From the NCBI GenBank assembly GCA_017458125.1, contig JAFTGB010000032.1, forward strand, positions 1-64,000: a DNA stretch of 64,000 nt, read 5' to 3'. The first letter of the stretch is position 1; every line of letters begins with the position of its first letter. The notes under the pieces were generated by a model. The model saw only the letters and a program-made list of their open reading frames with translations, made no database searches and had not been told where the DNA came from. A program made the translations under genes and the position numbers. The DNA is from Prevotella sp. (GTDB lineage: Bacteria > Bacteroidota > Bacteroidia > Bacteroidales > Bacteroidaceae). Positions 1 to 8,647 of the stretch are shown one piece after another.

Positions 1-2
1 AC

Positions 3-887
3 TATTTCCGCAACCACGACTACCTGCCCATACCCCTGCATGGCAACACAGGGCTGTTCAAGGAGGGTTACTACTACGGCAAATCGCCCGACCTGAAGAA
101 GTTCGTCAAGAATGAGTTGATGCCATACGTGAAGAAGAACTATCGCACGTCGGGACGCTCCCTCGGCATCGGCCATTCGCTGAGCGCGTCTTTCGTGCTC
201 GACGCAATGATTACCGACGACCTCTTCGACGACTACATCGCCATTTCGCCCAACTGTGCCTACGACGAGTACCGATTGGCCACGGACATTGAAAACCACC
301 AGTTCAAGAACCGCAAGGCACCCCGCTTCATCTACGCGTCGATGTCAGGCGAGATAGACGACGGGCCTGAGTACTGGGGCGATGAGTGGAAGACGGGCTG
401 GGAGCGTGTCAGCACGTTCTTAAAGGACAAGGCGCACTTCCCCGAGAACACCGTCACATCCGTACACGCCTTCCCCGGCTACGGCCATTACAACGGCTTC
501 ATGCCCAGCCTGACAGCAGCCCTGAACGACTACATCGTTTTCGGTGCCAAGAATCTGGTGAGCTATGTCGGCGAGGAGACCTATCCCGTCCACATTGAAC
601 TGCGCGGCAAGAACCTCACGGACACCATCTACATCACAGGCAACCAAGAGGCACTGGCCAATTGGGAGGCAAAAGGTGTCAGAATGCCTCTCGTCAATGA
701 CAGTATTGCTGCAATCGATCTCCGTCTGCACCTGCCTGCCCAATTCAAGTTCACCCGAGGCAGTTGGGAGCGCGAGGCCATTATTTCAAATGCCGACACG
801 GGCAACCTCATCATTCACGATGCAGAGCACACAACCCGCATATATCGCTTGTGGGAAAGAAATCCTTGGATGGGAGAGGAACAATAG
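3..887 (+). CDS. Secreted-type esterase (alpha/beta hydrolase), 5' end cut by window
   Basis: The frame is open from the first bases, so the gene begins outside the window. The visible protein reads ...YYYGKSPDLKKF... and has the nucleophile elbow GIGHSLSASF (Ser of GHSLS) and a later GYGHYN that is probably the catalytic His, as in the esterase D / Fes-IroE group (PF00756-like). The last 85 or so residues (ITGNQEALANWEAKG...FKFTRGSWEREA) look like a starch-binding/CBM20-like beta sandwich, which is common behind Bacteroidota esterases. Role inferred: hydrolysis of an ester on a carbohydrate or siderophore-like substrate outside the cytoplasm. The signal peptide cannot be checked because the N-terminus is missing. 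The family assignment is good; the substrate is unknown. Confidence 0.8.
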   Translation, partial: YFRNHDYLPIPLHGNTGLFKEGYYYGKSPDLKKFVKNELMPYVKKNYRTSGRSLGIGHSLSASFVLDAMITDDLFDDYIAISPNCAYDEYRLATDIENHQFKNRKAPRFIYASMSGEIDDGPEYWGDEWKTGWERVSTFLKDKAHFPENTVTSVHAFPGYGHYNGFMPSLTAALNDYIVFGAKNLVSYVGEETYPVHIELRGKNLTDTIYITGNQEALANWEAKGVRMPLVNDSIAAIDLRLHLPAQFKFTRGSWEREAIISNADTGNLIIHDAEHTTRIYRLWERNPWMGEEQ

Positions 888-1026
888 TAGCTTAAATAAC
901 GAAAATGACCAATAAGCCAAAGTTTATATTTCCATTGCCACTATCGTCACCCCTCAGCGAAACATATTGTTTCCTGGCTCAGTCGATATTGAAGTGTCGT
1001 ATCAATGCAAAGCAGTGGAAACTATA

Positions 1027-1065
1027 AAAGAAAAAGAGAACCCTTGGTGGATTCTCTTTTTCTTG
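1027..1065 (-). terminator. Terminator behind tRNA-Arg
   Basis: AAGAAAAAGAGAA and TTCTCTTTTTCTT form a perfect 13-bp stem just after the 3' end of the minus-strand tRNA. The arms are A/T-rich and supply the U-tract. It is the obvious end of the tRNA transcript. Confidence 0.75.
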
Positions 1066-1070
1066 CTTTG

Positions 1071-1144
1071 TGATTCCGGCGGGATTCAAACCCACAACCT
1101 TCTGATCCGTAGTCAGATGCTCTATTCAGTTGAGCTACGGAACC
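1071..1144 (-). tRNA. tRNA-Arg (anticodon ACG)
   Basis: Read on the minus strand the sequence folds as a full cloverleaf. The acceptor stem GGTTCCG pairs with CGGAATC (one G-U). The D stem is GCTC/GAGC, and the anticodon stem TCTGA/TCAGA holds loop CTACGGA with anticodon ACG. The T stem GTGGG/CCCGC holds loop TTTGAAT. The discriminator base is A and CCA is not encoded, so it must be added by the CCA-adding enzyme. ACG (read as ICG after A34 deamination) decodes CGU/CGC/CGA. Confidence 0.96.
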
Positions 1145-1175
1145 TCCTTGGCTCCTCATTTCTGATTTGCGGATG

Positions 1176-1207
1176 CAAAGGTACGTACTTTTTTTGAACC
1201 AACCAAA
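1176..1207 (-). promoter_or_regulatory. Promoter of tRNA-Arg
   Basis: On the minus strand TTTG (1207-1204), a 20-bp spacer, then TACCTTTG (1183-1176): the canonical Bacteroidota housekeeping promoter. The start point is expected about 25 nt ahead of the mature tRNA 5' end. Confidence 0.8.
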
Positions 1208-1262
1208 TATTTTTGGATTTTTTTTCAAAAAGATGGCAGAAAAGTGCGAAAAAGTGGGATTT

Positions 1263-2147
1263 TCATACCACAATACGGGTTTTGTGGTAGGTTTCGCGGA
1301 ACTCTGAGGGCGAACAGCCCTTCCTCTTTCGGAAGATGCGGTTGAAGTTGCTAAGGTTGTTGAAGCCGCTCTGGTAGCTGATTTCGGCAATACTCTTGGC
1401 CGTGTCGACCAGCATGCGGCTGGCATAGCCGAGGCGCATCTCAATGATATATTCGGAGAGGTTGCGGCCGGTATGCAGCTTGAAGAAGCGGCTGAAGGCC
1501 GACGGGCTCATGCCTGCTATCTCAGCCAGCGTGGTCAGCCGGATTTCGTCCATGTAGTTCTTGGCAATGTAGTTTTTCACCTTGAGCACACGCCGCGAGT
1601 CGCTCTCCACCTCGACCTTGGCAAAGCTGCTGGTGGCCAAAGTACGTGCCCCGGGACAACGGGAGAGTTCGTAGAGTACGGACATGAACTGCATGACAGC
1701 ATAGAAGCCGTCCTTGACGGAGCTGAGGGAGTCGATTTCGCGGTAGACGCGCATGATGGCACTGAGCGGGAAGGCCAGACCTTTGCGGGCTTCCAGCAGC
1801 ATTTTACGCAGCGAGATGAAGGGTGTGCGCGAGAGGAAGCCGTCGTCGCTCATGTCAAGGTAGAACTGGATGGTGACCTCGCGGATGTCGTCGCTGGTGC
1901 AGTTGTTCTGCTCCCAGACGTGTTCCAGGTCAGGACTGGTGATGAGCACGAGGTCATACTCGCCGATTATCTCGTTCGAGTCGCCCACGATGCGTCGCAC
2001 GCCTGGGGCATGTTCGACAAAGTTCAGCTCAAACACTTCGTGGTTGTGGATGGGATAGGTGAACTCCTTCTTGCGCCGGTCGGCAATGTATAGGGCATCC
2101 TTGCCCATCAGGGGTGTTATCTCGTGTATGACGCGCCGTTCCTCCAT
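1263..2147 (-). CDS. AraC-family transcriptional regulator
   Basis: The protein has an N-terminal cupin-like sensing half (IHNHEVFELNFVEHAPG, residues about 35-50) and two C-terminal helix-turn-helix motifs of the AraC/XylS type (LTTLAEIAGMSPSAFSRFFK and IAEISYQSGFNNLSNFNRIF). It lies directly downstream of dapA on the same strand and is probably cotranscribed. I start it at ATG 2147; an in-frame TTG at 2162 would add five residues. The N-terminal domain suggests it senses a small molecule such as a sugar. The ligand and targets cannot be read from the sequence, and a link with lysine synthesis is not implied by the family. Confidence 0.88.
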   Translation of the reverse strand: MEERRVIHEITPLMGKDALYIADRRKKEFTYPIHNHEVFELNFVEHAPGVRRIVGDSNEIIGEYDLVLITSPDLEHVWEQNNCTSDDIREVTIQFYLDMSDDGFLSRTPFISLRKMLLEARKGLAFPLSAIMRVYREIDSLSSVKDGFYAVMQFMSVLYELSRCPGARTLATSSFAKVEVESDSRRVLKVKNYIAKNYMDEIRLTTLAEIAGMSPSAFSRFFKLHTGRNLSEYIIEMRLGYASRMLVDTAKSIAEISYQSGFNNLSNFNRIFRKRKGCSPSEFRETYHKTRIVV

Positions 2148-2169
2148 TCGCCCTACTCTCAACTATGAA

Positions 2170-3057
2170 CTAAATCTTCAGTTCCTTGATAACCTCCGAC
2201 ATGCGCTGGAGCGTCGAGATGCGGGTGGGCACCAAAGGCAGACGAAGCACGTTGTCGATGTAGCCCATCTCGTGCAGCATGGCCTTCACGCCGGCAGGGT
2301 TGCCGTCGACGAAGAGCAGCGAGAAGAGGTCGATGAAGCGGTGGTGTATCTTGCGTGCCGGGTCATACTCGCCTTTCATCTGCAGGCGTATCATCTTCGA
2401 GAACTCCTTGGGCAGGGCATTGCCGATGACACTGATGACGCCGACAGCACCGCACGAAATCATAGGGAACGTCAGGGAGTCGTCGCCCGAGATGACATCA
2501 AACTTCTTGGGTTTGTTCTTGATGATTTCGTCCACCTGCTCCAGATTGCCCGAAGCCTCCTTGATGGCTACAATGTTCTCGCAGTCGTGAGCCAGGCGTA
2601 CCGTGGTGGCTGCCGTCATATTCACGCCCGTGCGCCCGGGTACATTATATAATACTACGGGCAGCTTGGTGGCGGCGGCAATGGCCTTGAAGTGCTGGTA
2701 GAGTCCTTCCTGTGAGGGTTTGTTGTAGTAGGGGCACACGCTGAGTATTCCGTCAATGCCGCGGAAGTCACCCGTGCGCAGTTCCTCAACGATGGCAGCG
2801 GTGTTGTTGCCGCCGCAACCCATCAGGATGGGAACCCGACCACCCACAAGGTCGACAACCAGGTCTTTGATTTTCTGCTTTTCGTCAGCCGTCAGTGTCG
2901 GTGTTTCGCCCGTTGTGGCCAGAATGCAGAAAAAGTCTGCTCCGTTACTCAGCTGGTATTCCACCAGTCGGACGAGCGACTTATAGTCTACAGAACCGTC
3001 CTCCTTGAAAGGCGTCACCAATGCTATGCCTAACCCTTTGAAGATATTACGTACCAT
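2170..3057 (-). CDS. dapA: 4-hydroxy-tetrahydrodipicolinate synthase
   Basis: DapA condenses pyruvate with aspartate semialdehyde, the first committed step to lysine and meso-diaminopimelate. The 295-residue length is standard. Visible signatures: GLGIALVTPFKEDGSVD at the N-terminus, the pyruvate-binding TTGETPTLT, the catalytic Tyr in YNVPGRTGVN, and the Schiff-base Lys in VAIKEASGN. The gene starts at ATG 3057 and is followed by the AraC regulator with a gap of a few bases. It is divergent from the histidine-kinase operon, with 136 bp between the starts. Confidence 0.96.
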   Translation of the reverse strand: MVRNIFKGLGIALVTPFKEDGSVDYKSLVRLVEYQLSNGADFFCILATTGETPTLTADEKQKIKDLVVDLVGGRVPILMGCGGNNTAAIVEELRTGDFRGIDGILSVCPYYNKPSQEGLYQHFKAIAAATKLPVVLYNVPGRTGVNMTAATTVRLAHDCENIVAIKEASGNLEQVDEIIKNKPKKFDVISGDDSLTFPMISCGAVGVISVIGNALPKEFSKMIRLQMKGEYDPARKIHHRFIDLFSLLFVDGNPAGVKAMLHEMGYIDNVLRLPLVPTRISTLQRMSEVIKELKI

Positions 3058-3090
3058 AAAAAATCACAAGAAAAACTTACTTTTGGCGTG

Positions 3091-3098
3091 CAAAATTA
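3091..3098 (-). promoter_or_regulatory. -7 element upstream of dapA
   Basis: TAATTTTG on the minus strand, matching TAnnTTTG, about 35 nt before the dapA ATG. I see no convincing TTTG at the ideal distance. Confidence 0.5.
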
Positions 3099-3141
3099 CT
3101 AAAATTAATTGTAAACAGGCAGCAAAATGAAAAAAAAATGC

Positions 3142-3149
3142 TATTTTTG
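3142..3149 (+). promoter_or_regulatory. -7 element of the sensor kinase operon
   Basis: TATTTTTG matches TAnnTTTG and lies 45 nt before ATG 3194. No good -33 element is seen. Confidence 0.5.
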
Positions 3150-3193
3150 CAGTCAAAATGCAAATATAGAAAGAAATTAGCACACATTACGGT

Positions 3194-5188
3194 ATGATAG
3201 TAAGACGCTGGCTCTGCGCCACCATGGCTGTCCTGTTTTGCCTGTCAGCATGCCGGCACTCTGCGCCCGAGCCTGACAGCCGGAGCAAGGAGCAGCTGGC
3301 CCTCTTCCGCGCCCTCAACGACTCGATGCAGCACCTGTCGCCTAACGCGCTGCCCCTCATCAGGGAACAGCTGCAGCAGGCCACCGACTCGCTGACGTGG
3401 TACGACTACTACCTGATGTACGGTCGCCACTACCTGCTGAGCGGCACCCCCGACTCCCTACCCCACTACACCAGCCGTGTGCTGCGGTTTGCCGGACGAC
3501 AACCCCAGACGCGCCGCGTGCGAGGCCTGGCAGCCACAGCCCTCAGTGCCGAGGGTGCCTACCACTACCTGCTGCGCCACGACGCCGACAGTGTCATCAG
3601 CCGCTATATGCAGGCCTACAGGCTGATGCTGCACAGCGACATGCAGGACGCCCTGCCCGACCTGAGCGCAAACATCGGCGACGCCTACGTGGCGAAGAAC
3701 GAGCTGCCCGAGGGTTCACGCTGGTACCGCAGGGCCCTCTTCCTCGTCGACTCATTAGGGCTGCCCACTAAGGACAACCAAACGCTATACTTAGGACTGG
3801 GACGCATATACACCACGGTGGGCGACTTCACGCAGGCTCGCGACTACTACGAGAAGACGGAGCAATACTTTGCCGACATGAAGCCCAACATGCAGTCGTA
3901 CTTCCTCAACAACTACGGCAACTACTTCTACTTCAGCCGCCAGTACCCGGAGGCGCTGGCCACGTTCCGCCGGCTGAAGGCTCACTTGGAGCACTACCGC
4001 GCCGAGGACAACTTCGACATGTACCTGTGCAAAGTCAACATGGCCGACGTATTCCTGAACTTAGGGCAGACGGACTCTGCCCGGCACTACGTCAGCGAGG
4101 CTGAGGACTATTTTACACGGCAGGGCGTCAGCGTCGGCGTCTACTACGCCCACACCATACGCATCGGCATAGCCCTGCGCCACGGCGACTACGCCGAGGT
4201 GGAACGGCTGCTGCAGGCCGACCGGGGCTTCGACGCCACCAAGGAGCACGACCTGCTGGCCATCAGACAGCAGTACCTGAACGACTACTATGCCAAGGTC
4301 GGCGACTATCGGCGGGCCTACCAGAACCTGAAGGAGAGCCAGCAGGACAAGGACTCCACAGAATACATGCGCAAGCAGATGCGCTCCAGCGACATCATGA
4401 TGCGGCTGACGGAGGACACCCTGCGCCTGAACCACCAAATCAGGATGAAGCAGCAGGAGGCCGCCTACGCCAAGGCACAGCTCAGGCTCTGGATTACCAC
4501 GGCATTGCTGGTGCTGCTGGCACTGGCCGTCGTACTGTGGTACAGCCTTGAGCGCAGGCGCAAGCTGCAAAACCACTTCGACATGCTGAACCTGCGCCTG
4601 CAGAATGCACGCCAGCGCATCTCGCCGCACTTCGTGTTCAACGTGCTCAACTCACGCATGAACAAGGGCGACCGTCAGGAGCGCGACCAGCTGCTGTCGC
4701 TGGCCAAGCTCATCCGCACCAACCTCGACATGACCAGCCACCCCACCGTGACGCTGGCCGAGGAGCTGGACTTCGTCGGCAAATACGTCGAAGTGGAACG
4801 CCAGCTGTTAGGCGAGGACTTCACGTTCACCATGGAAGCACCGCAGAAGGAGACGTTAGAGACGGTGCGCATACCCTCCATGCTGGTGCAGATACTGACA
4901 GAGAACGCCATCATCCACGGACTGAAGGGCAAGGAGGGCGGGAAGCGGCTCTGCATCCGCGTGGACACGGACGAAGCGGCGACGCGCATCACGGTGAGCG
5001 ACAACGGGCCCGGCTTCGACATCCGCCACTACAACAGCGAGCGGTCGCGCACGGGACTGAACATCATCCGCACCACCGTCTCGGCCATCAATCAGGAAAA
5101 CAAAAAGCACAAGATAAGCTTTGACATCAAGAACGACAACGGATGTCACTGTGTCCTGACCATACCCAAAAACATAAAACTGATATGA
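3194..5188 (+). CDS. LytS-type sensor histidine kinase with TPR sensor region, lipoprotein-like signal
   Basis: The 664-residue protein starts with a signal ending in LSAC (lipobox-like Cys20). A long periplasmic tetratricopeptide-like region (about 60-420) follows, then one membrane helix (about 431-453, WITTALLVLLALAVVLWYSL). The cytoplasmic kinase of the PF06580 class has the phosphoacceptor His479 in ISPHFVFN and a HATPase domain with N box ENAIIHG and G box DNGPGFD. Its stop overlaps the start of the next gene (ATGA), so the pair is translationally coupled. A kinase with both a lipobox and a membrane helix is odd: the Cys may simply lie in an ordinary signal peptide. Signal unknown; partner clear. 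Confidence 0.9.
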   Translation: MIVRRWLCATMAVLFCLSACRHSAPEPDSRSKEQLALFRALNDSMQHLSPNALPLIREQLQQATDSLTWYDYYLMYGRHYLLSGTPDSLPHYTSRVLRFAGRQPQTRRVRGLAATALSAEGAYHYLLRHDADSVISRYMQAYRLMLHSDMQDALPDLSANIGDAYVAKNELPEGSRWYRRALFLVDSLGLPTKDNQTLYLGLGRIYTTVGDFTQARDYYEKTEQYFADMKPNMQSYFLNNYGNYFYFSRQYPEALATFRRLKAHLEHYRAEDNFDMYLCKVNMADVFLNLGQTDSARHYVSEAEDYFTRQGVSVGVYYAHTIRIGIALRHGDYAEVERLLQADRGFDATKEHDLLAIRQQYLNDYYAKVGDYRRAYQNLKESQQDKDSTEYMRKQMRSSDIMMRLTEDTLRLNHQIRMKQQEAAYAKAQLRLWITTALLVLLALAVVLWYSLERRRKLQNHFDMLNLRLQNARQRISPHFVFNVLNSRMNKGDRQERDQLLSLAKLIRTNLDMTSHPTVTLAEELDFVGKYVEVERQLLGEDFTFTMEAPQKETLETVRIPSMLVQILTENAIIHGLKGKEGGKRLCIRVDTDEAATRITVSDNGPGFDIRHYNSERSRTGLNIIRTTVSAINQENKKHKISFDIKNDNGCHCVLTIPKNIKLI

Positions 5189-5910
5189 AAACCATTATCA
5201 TTGACGACGAACAAAGTGCCATTGACATACTGGCTGGCAAACTGGCCGACTATGAAGACATCACGGTGACCGGAACAGCCTGCACGGGCACCAAAGGCAT
5301 ACTGCTGGCCAAGCAGCAACAGCCAGAGCTGATGTTCCTTGACGTGGAGATGCCCGACATGACGGGGCTGGAGTTTCTCAACCAGATCAACACCATTCTG
5401 GACAGTCCCTGCAAGGTGGTCATCTACACCGCCCACAGCAACTACATGCTACCTGCCTTCAGAGGCAAAGCCTTCGACTTCCTGCTGAAACCCGTCGACG
5501 ATGCGGAGTTGCGGAAAATCGTACAGCGGGCCTTCGCCGAGAGCGCCCCTGTCACCAAGAAGCAGGAGCAGGAGAAGCTGCTGCTCTACATGAACAGCTC
5601 TGACTTCTGCTTGGTCAACAATCAGGACGTGGGAGTCTTCCAGTACAACTCCGCGCTGCGTGTCTGGGAGGTCATCATTGCGGGGCACAAGGAGCCGATG
5701 CGCCTGAAACGTACGGCCAACTACGAGACGCTGCTGGCGCTCAGTTCTGACTTCGTCCAGGTGAGCCAGCGCCACGTCATCAACATCAACTACCTGATGG
5801 AGGTCAGAGACAATGTGTGCCGTCTCTTCCCGCCCTTCGACGGCATCAGCGACATCAAGGTAGGACGCACCTTCCGCCGGCGCCTCACCGACTGTTTCAG
5901 CGCATTGTAA
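5185..5910 (+). CDS. LytTR response regulator
   Basis: The 241-residue protein has a receiver domain (IIIDDEQSA with acidic pocket; phosphoacceptor Asp in MFLDVEMPDMTG; conserved Lys in LLKPVDD) followed by a LytTR DNA-binding domain (VQVSQRHVININYL...KVGRTFRRRL). ATG 5185 overlaps the kinase stop by 4 bp, so I prefer it to the upstream ATG at 5143 inside the kinase gene. It is the cognate regulator of that kinase. Target genes are not evident from the sequence. Confidence 0.93.
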   Translation: MKTIIIDDEQSAIDILAGKLADYEDITVTGTACTGTKGILLAKQQQPELMFLDVEMPDMTGLEFLNQINTILDSPCKVVIYTAHSNYMLPAFRGKAFDFLLKPVDDAELRKIVQRAFAESAPVTKKQEQEKLLLYMNSSDFCLVNNQDVGVFQYNSALRVWEVIIAGHKEPMRLKRTANYETLLALSSDFVQVSQRHVININYLMEVRDNVCRLFPPFDGISDIKVGRTFRRRLTDCFSAL

Positions 5911-5913
5911 GCG

Positions 5914-5999
5914 AGAAGCAAGAAGCAAGAGGCAAGAAGCAAGAGAAATGTCTGACACTTGAGTATTCTCTTGCTTCTTGCCTCTTGCTTCTTGTTTCT
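5914..5999. terminator. Very long hairpin between convergent genes (bidirectional terminator)
   Basis: Two 34-bp arms (5914-5947 and 5966-5999) pair with a single mismatch around an 18-nt loop. Each arm is built from copies of the heptads AAGAAGC and AAGAGGC. It sits exactly between the response regulator (+) and glgB (-), so it can stop both transcripts. A further copy of the words follows to about 6018. The same heptads recur upstream of panC at 42373-42412. Confidence 0.7.
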
Positions 6000-6024
6000 T
6001 CTAAAACCTCTTGCTTCTATTATA

Positions 6025-8136
6025 CTACTGCTTCCTCAGCACCACAGCCGAACGGGCCGGCAGGTAAAGCTTCAGCCACTCCTTCTTGTCCTGCACGTAC
6101 AGCGGGTCGTAGTTGGTGTTGTGAACCATGCTGTCGTCGGCGAAGCCATTACCGCCGAAGTCCTTCGAGTCGGTGTTCAGCACCACCTCATAACTGCCCG
6201 TAGGCACCAGGAAACCGTAGTCGGTGTACGAGCGGTTGGGCGAGAAGTTGAAGACGAACACCAGGTCGCCACGCATGTAGCACAGCACCTTGTCGCCCTC
6301 GTCGTGCCAGATTTCGGTGACGGGAGTGTCCTGGAACTTCTTCTGCGACTTGATGACCTCCAGCATCTTCTGGTCGAAATCGCCTAACCAGTGGTAGCAC
6401 AGGTCCTTGTTGTCCACCAGGTTCCACTGGCGGCGTGCATACTTGTACGACCAGCCGTTGCCTTCGCGCGGGAAGTCAATCCACTCGGGATGTCCGAACT
6501 CGTTGCCCATAAAGTTCAGGTAGCCGCCATTGATGGCACCAGCCGTAACCAGACGTATCATCTTGTGCAGGGCAATGCCGCGCTGAGCCAGGTCGTTGAC
6601 GGCATTCTTGGCGAAATGCCAGTACATGTCGGCATCAATGAGGCGGAAGATGATGGTCTTGTCGCCCACCAGTGCCTGGTCGTGGCTCTCGCAGTAGCTG
6701 ATGGTCTTCTCGTCGGGACGGCGGTTGCGCACCTCCCAGAAGATGCTGGTGACGTTGATATCCTCGTCGCGCACCTCCTTGATGGTCTTAATCCAATAGT
6801 CGGGGATGTTCATGGCCATGCGGTAGTCGAAGCCGTAGCCGCCATCCTCGAACTTGGCAGCCAGTCCGGGCATGCCGCTGACCTCCTCGGCGATGGTGAT
6901 GGCCTTGGGGTTCACCTCGTGGATGAGGCAGTTGGCCAGCGTCAGGTAGCAGATGGCATTGTCGTCCTCGTGACCGTTGAAGTAGTCGCCGTAGCCGCCG
7001 AAGGCCTCGCCCAGTCCGTGGCTGTAGTAGAGCATGGAGGTGACGCCGTCGAAGCGGAAGCCGTCGAAACGGAACTCCTCTAACCAGTATTTGCAGTTCG
7101 AGAGCAGGAAGTGCAGCACGTCGTCCTTGCCGTAGTCGAAGCACAGCGAGTCCCATGCCGGGTGCTCGTGGCGGTCGCCGGGATAGAAGAACTGGTTGGG
7201 GTCGCCGCAGAGGTTGCCCAAGCCTTCCACCTCGTTCTTCACGGCATGGCTATGCACGATGTCCATGATGACGGCAATGCCCATCTTGTGGGCCGTGTCT
7301 ATCATCTCCTTCAGTTCCTCAGGGGTACCGAAACGGCTACTGGGAGCGAAGAAGCTGGAGACGTGGTAGCCGAACGAACCATAATAGGGATGCTCCTGGA
7401 TGGCCATGACCTGAATGGCGTTGTAGCCGTCCTTCTTCACACGGGGCAGCACGTTCTCGGTGAACTCCTTGTAGGTGCCCACCTTCTCGGCATCCTGACT
7501 CATACCCACATGGCACTCGTAGATGAGCAGCGGGTTGGTGTCGGGCTTGAACGTCTTTTTCTTCCACACGTAGGGCTTCTCGGGGTTCCACACCTGGGCG
7601 GAGAAAATCTTCGTCTGGTCATCCTGCACCACGCGGCGGCACCATGCGGGAATGCGCTCGCCCTCGCCGCCGTTCCACTTCACCTTCATCTTATAAAGGT
7701 CGCCGTGCTTCATGGCTTTCTCCGAGAGTTTCAGTTCCCAGTTGCCTGTGCCCTCGATGCGCTTGCAGCGGTATTTCTCGTTCTCCTGCCAGCCGTTGAA
7801 GTCACCGATGAGGTAGATGTCGGTGGCATTGGGGGCCCACTCGCGGAACACCCAGCCCCGCGTCAGCTTGTGCAGTCCGTAGTAGAGGTGGCCCGTGGCG
7901 AAGTCCGACAGCGTCTTCTTGCCGTTCTGTGTCAGCTGGCCAATCTTCCAGAGTGCGTGGTCATGGCGTCCGCGGATAGCGCCCTCGAAGGGTTCCAGCC
8001 ACGAGTCATGCTGCACTAATCCTATGTGTTGCGGCTGTTCTGCCACTTTCTTAGCAGGAGCTTTCTTGGCTGTTGCTTTCTTGGCAGCAGTAGCCTTCGT
8101 ATTCGTTTTCGTATTCGTTTTCTTTGTCGTTGCCAT
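6025..8136 (-). CDS. glgB: 1,4-alpha-glucan branching enzyme with Lys/Ala-rich N-terminal tail
   Basis: GlgB makes the alpha-1,6 branches of glycogen. The protein (703 aa) has an N-terminal CBM48, then the GH13 barrel with HSHAVKN, the nucleophile Asp in GFRFDGVTSM, the acid/base Glu in TIAEEVSGMPG and the third carboxylate in SHDQALVG. It ends in the usual C-terminal beta domain. The first 33 residues are an unusual run of Thr/Lys and Ala/Lys repeats (TKKTNTKTNTKATAAKK...), like a histone H1 tail and not part of the catalytic fold. YhcH and MORN genes lie upstream on the same strand. The glycogen synthase is at 42.7 kb, not here. Confidence 0.96.
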   Translation of the reverse strand: MATTKKTNTKTNTKATAAKKATAKKAPAKKVAEQPQHIGLVQHDSWLEPFEGAIRGRHDHALWKIGQLTQNGKKTLSDFATGHLYYGLHKLTRGWVFREWAPNATDIYLIGDFNGWQENEKYRCKRIEGTGNWELKLSEKAMKHGDLYKMKVKWNGGEGERIPAWCRRVVQDDQTKIFSAQVWNPEKPYVWKKKTFKPDTNPLLIYECHVGMSQDAEKVGTYKEFTENVLPRVKKDGYNAIQVMAIQEHPYYGSFGYHVSSFFAPSSRFGTPEELKEMIDTAHKMGIAVIMDIVHSHAVKNEVEGLGNLCGDPNQFFYPGDRHEHPAWDSLCFDYGKDDVLHFLLSNCKYWLEEFRFDGFRFDGVTSMLYYSHGLGEAFGGYGDYFNGHEDDNAICYLTLANCLIHEVNPKAITIAEEVSGMPGLAAKFEDGGYGFDYRMAMNIPDYWIKTIKEVRDEDINVTSIFWEVRNRRPDEKTISYCESHDQALVGDKTIIFRLIDADMYWHFAKNAVNDLAQRGIALHKMIRLVTAGAINGGYLNFMGNEFGHPEWIDFPREGNGWSYKYARRQWNLVDNKDLCYHWLGDFDQKMLEVIKSQKKFQDTPVTEIWHDEGDKVLCYMRGDLVFVFNFSPNRSYTDYGFLVPTGSYEVVLNTDSKDFGGNGFADDSMVHNTNYDPLYVQDKKEWLKLYLPARSAVVLRKQ

Positions 8137-8152
8137 AACTTTGAACTATGAA

Positions 8153-8599
8153 CTATGCTTTTACCTTAAAAATTGCCTTCTTGATTTCGGGAACACCGGC
8201 GATGCAGGGGGCGTGGCCGTCCTGGGGGAAGAAAATGGCCATCATGCCGGGCTGGCAGGTGATGTAGCTGTCGGCAGCCAAGTCAGGGATTTTGGTGATG
8301 TCCTTCTCGGCATTGTAGTCGGCGGCAGGCAGCTGGTCGCGCTGGGTGTAGCCGAAGGTCTCAGCGTCAGAGAGTGGAATCTGGATGTCAATCATGCGGT
8401 CGTGCGTCTCGATGACGGCTTCGGCCGGAGTACGTCCCTTGGCGGTGGTGATGTTGACGAAGAGGTCCTTGCCCACGATTTCGTGCTTGCCAGCCTCTAA
8501 GGCGTTGAGGTCGTTCTGCTGAATGAACTCCACTACCTTCGGGAACAGCGGGTTGACCGCTGCATAGTTTTTCAGGTTTTCAAGTTTGTCGATGATCAT
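8153..8599 (-). CDS. YhcH/YjgK/YiaL family protein (DUF386)
   Basis: A 148-residue single-domain cupin-like protein with the family signatures HDRMIDIQIPL, GYTQRDQL and GMMAIFFPQDGHAPC; the His and acidic residues form a metal site in the family. Relatives are linked with sialic acid and other sugar catabolism (anomerase-like roles have been proposed), but the reaction here is unknown. It lies 16 bp upstream of glgB and 48 bp downstream of the MORN gene, all on one strand. Confidence 0.88.
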   Translation of the reverse strand: MIIDKLENLKNYAAVNPLFPKVVEFIQQNDLNALEAGKHEIVGKDLFVNITTAKGRTPAEAVIETHDRMIDIQIPLSDAETFGYTQRDQLPAADYNAEKDITKIPDLAADSYITCQPGMMAIFFPQDGHAPCIAGVPEIKKAIFKVKA

Positions 8600-8647
8600 A
8601 ATACCATTTGTTTTAGAGAGTTTAACCTTTTAATATCTTCTTGTTTT

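Noticed and set aside
1203-1227. CCAAATATTTTTGG followed by a T-run as a plus-strand terminator
   Set aside because: The stem is only 5 bp and no plus-strand transcript needs to end there.
967-1444. ORFs on both strands across the tRNA region
   Set aside because: They read through the tRNA-Arg gene and its terminator.
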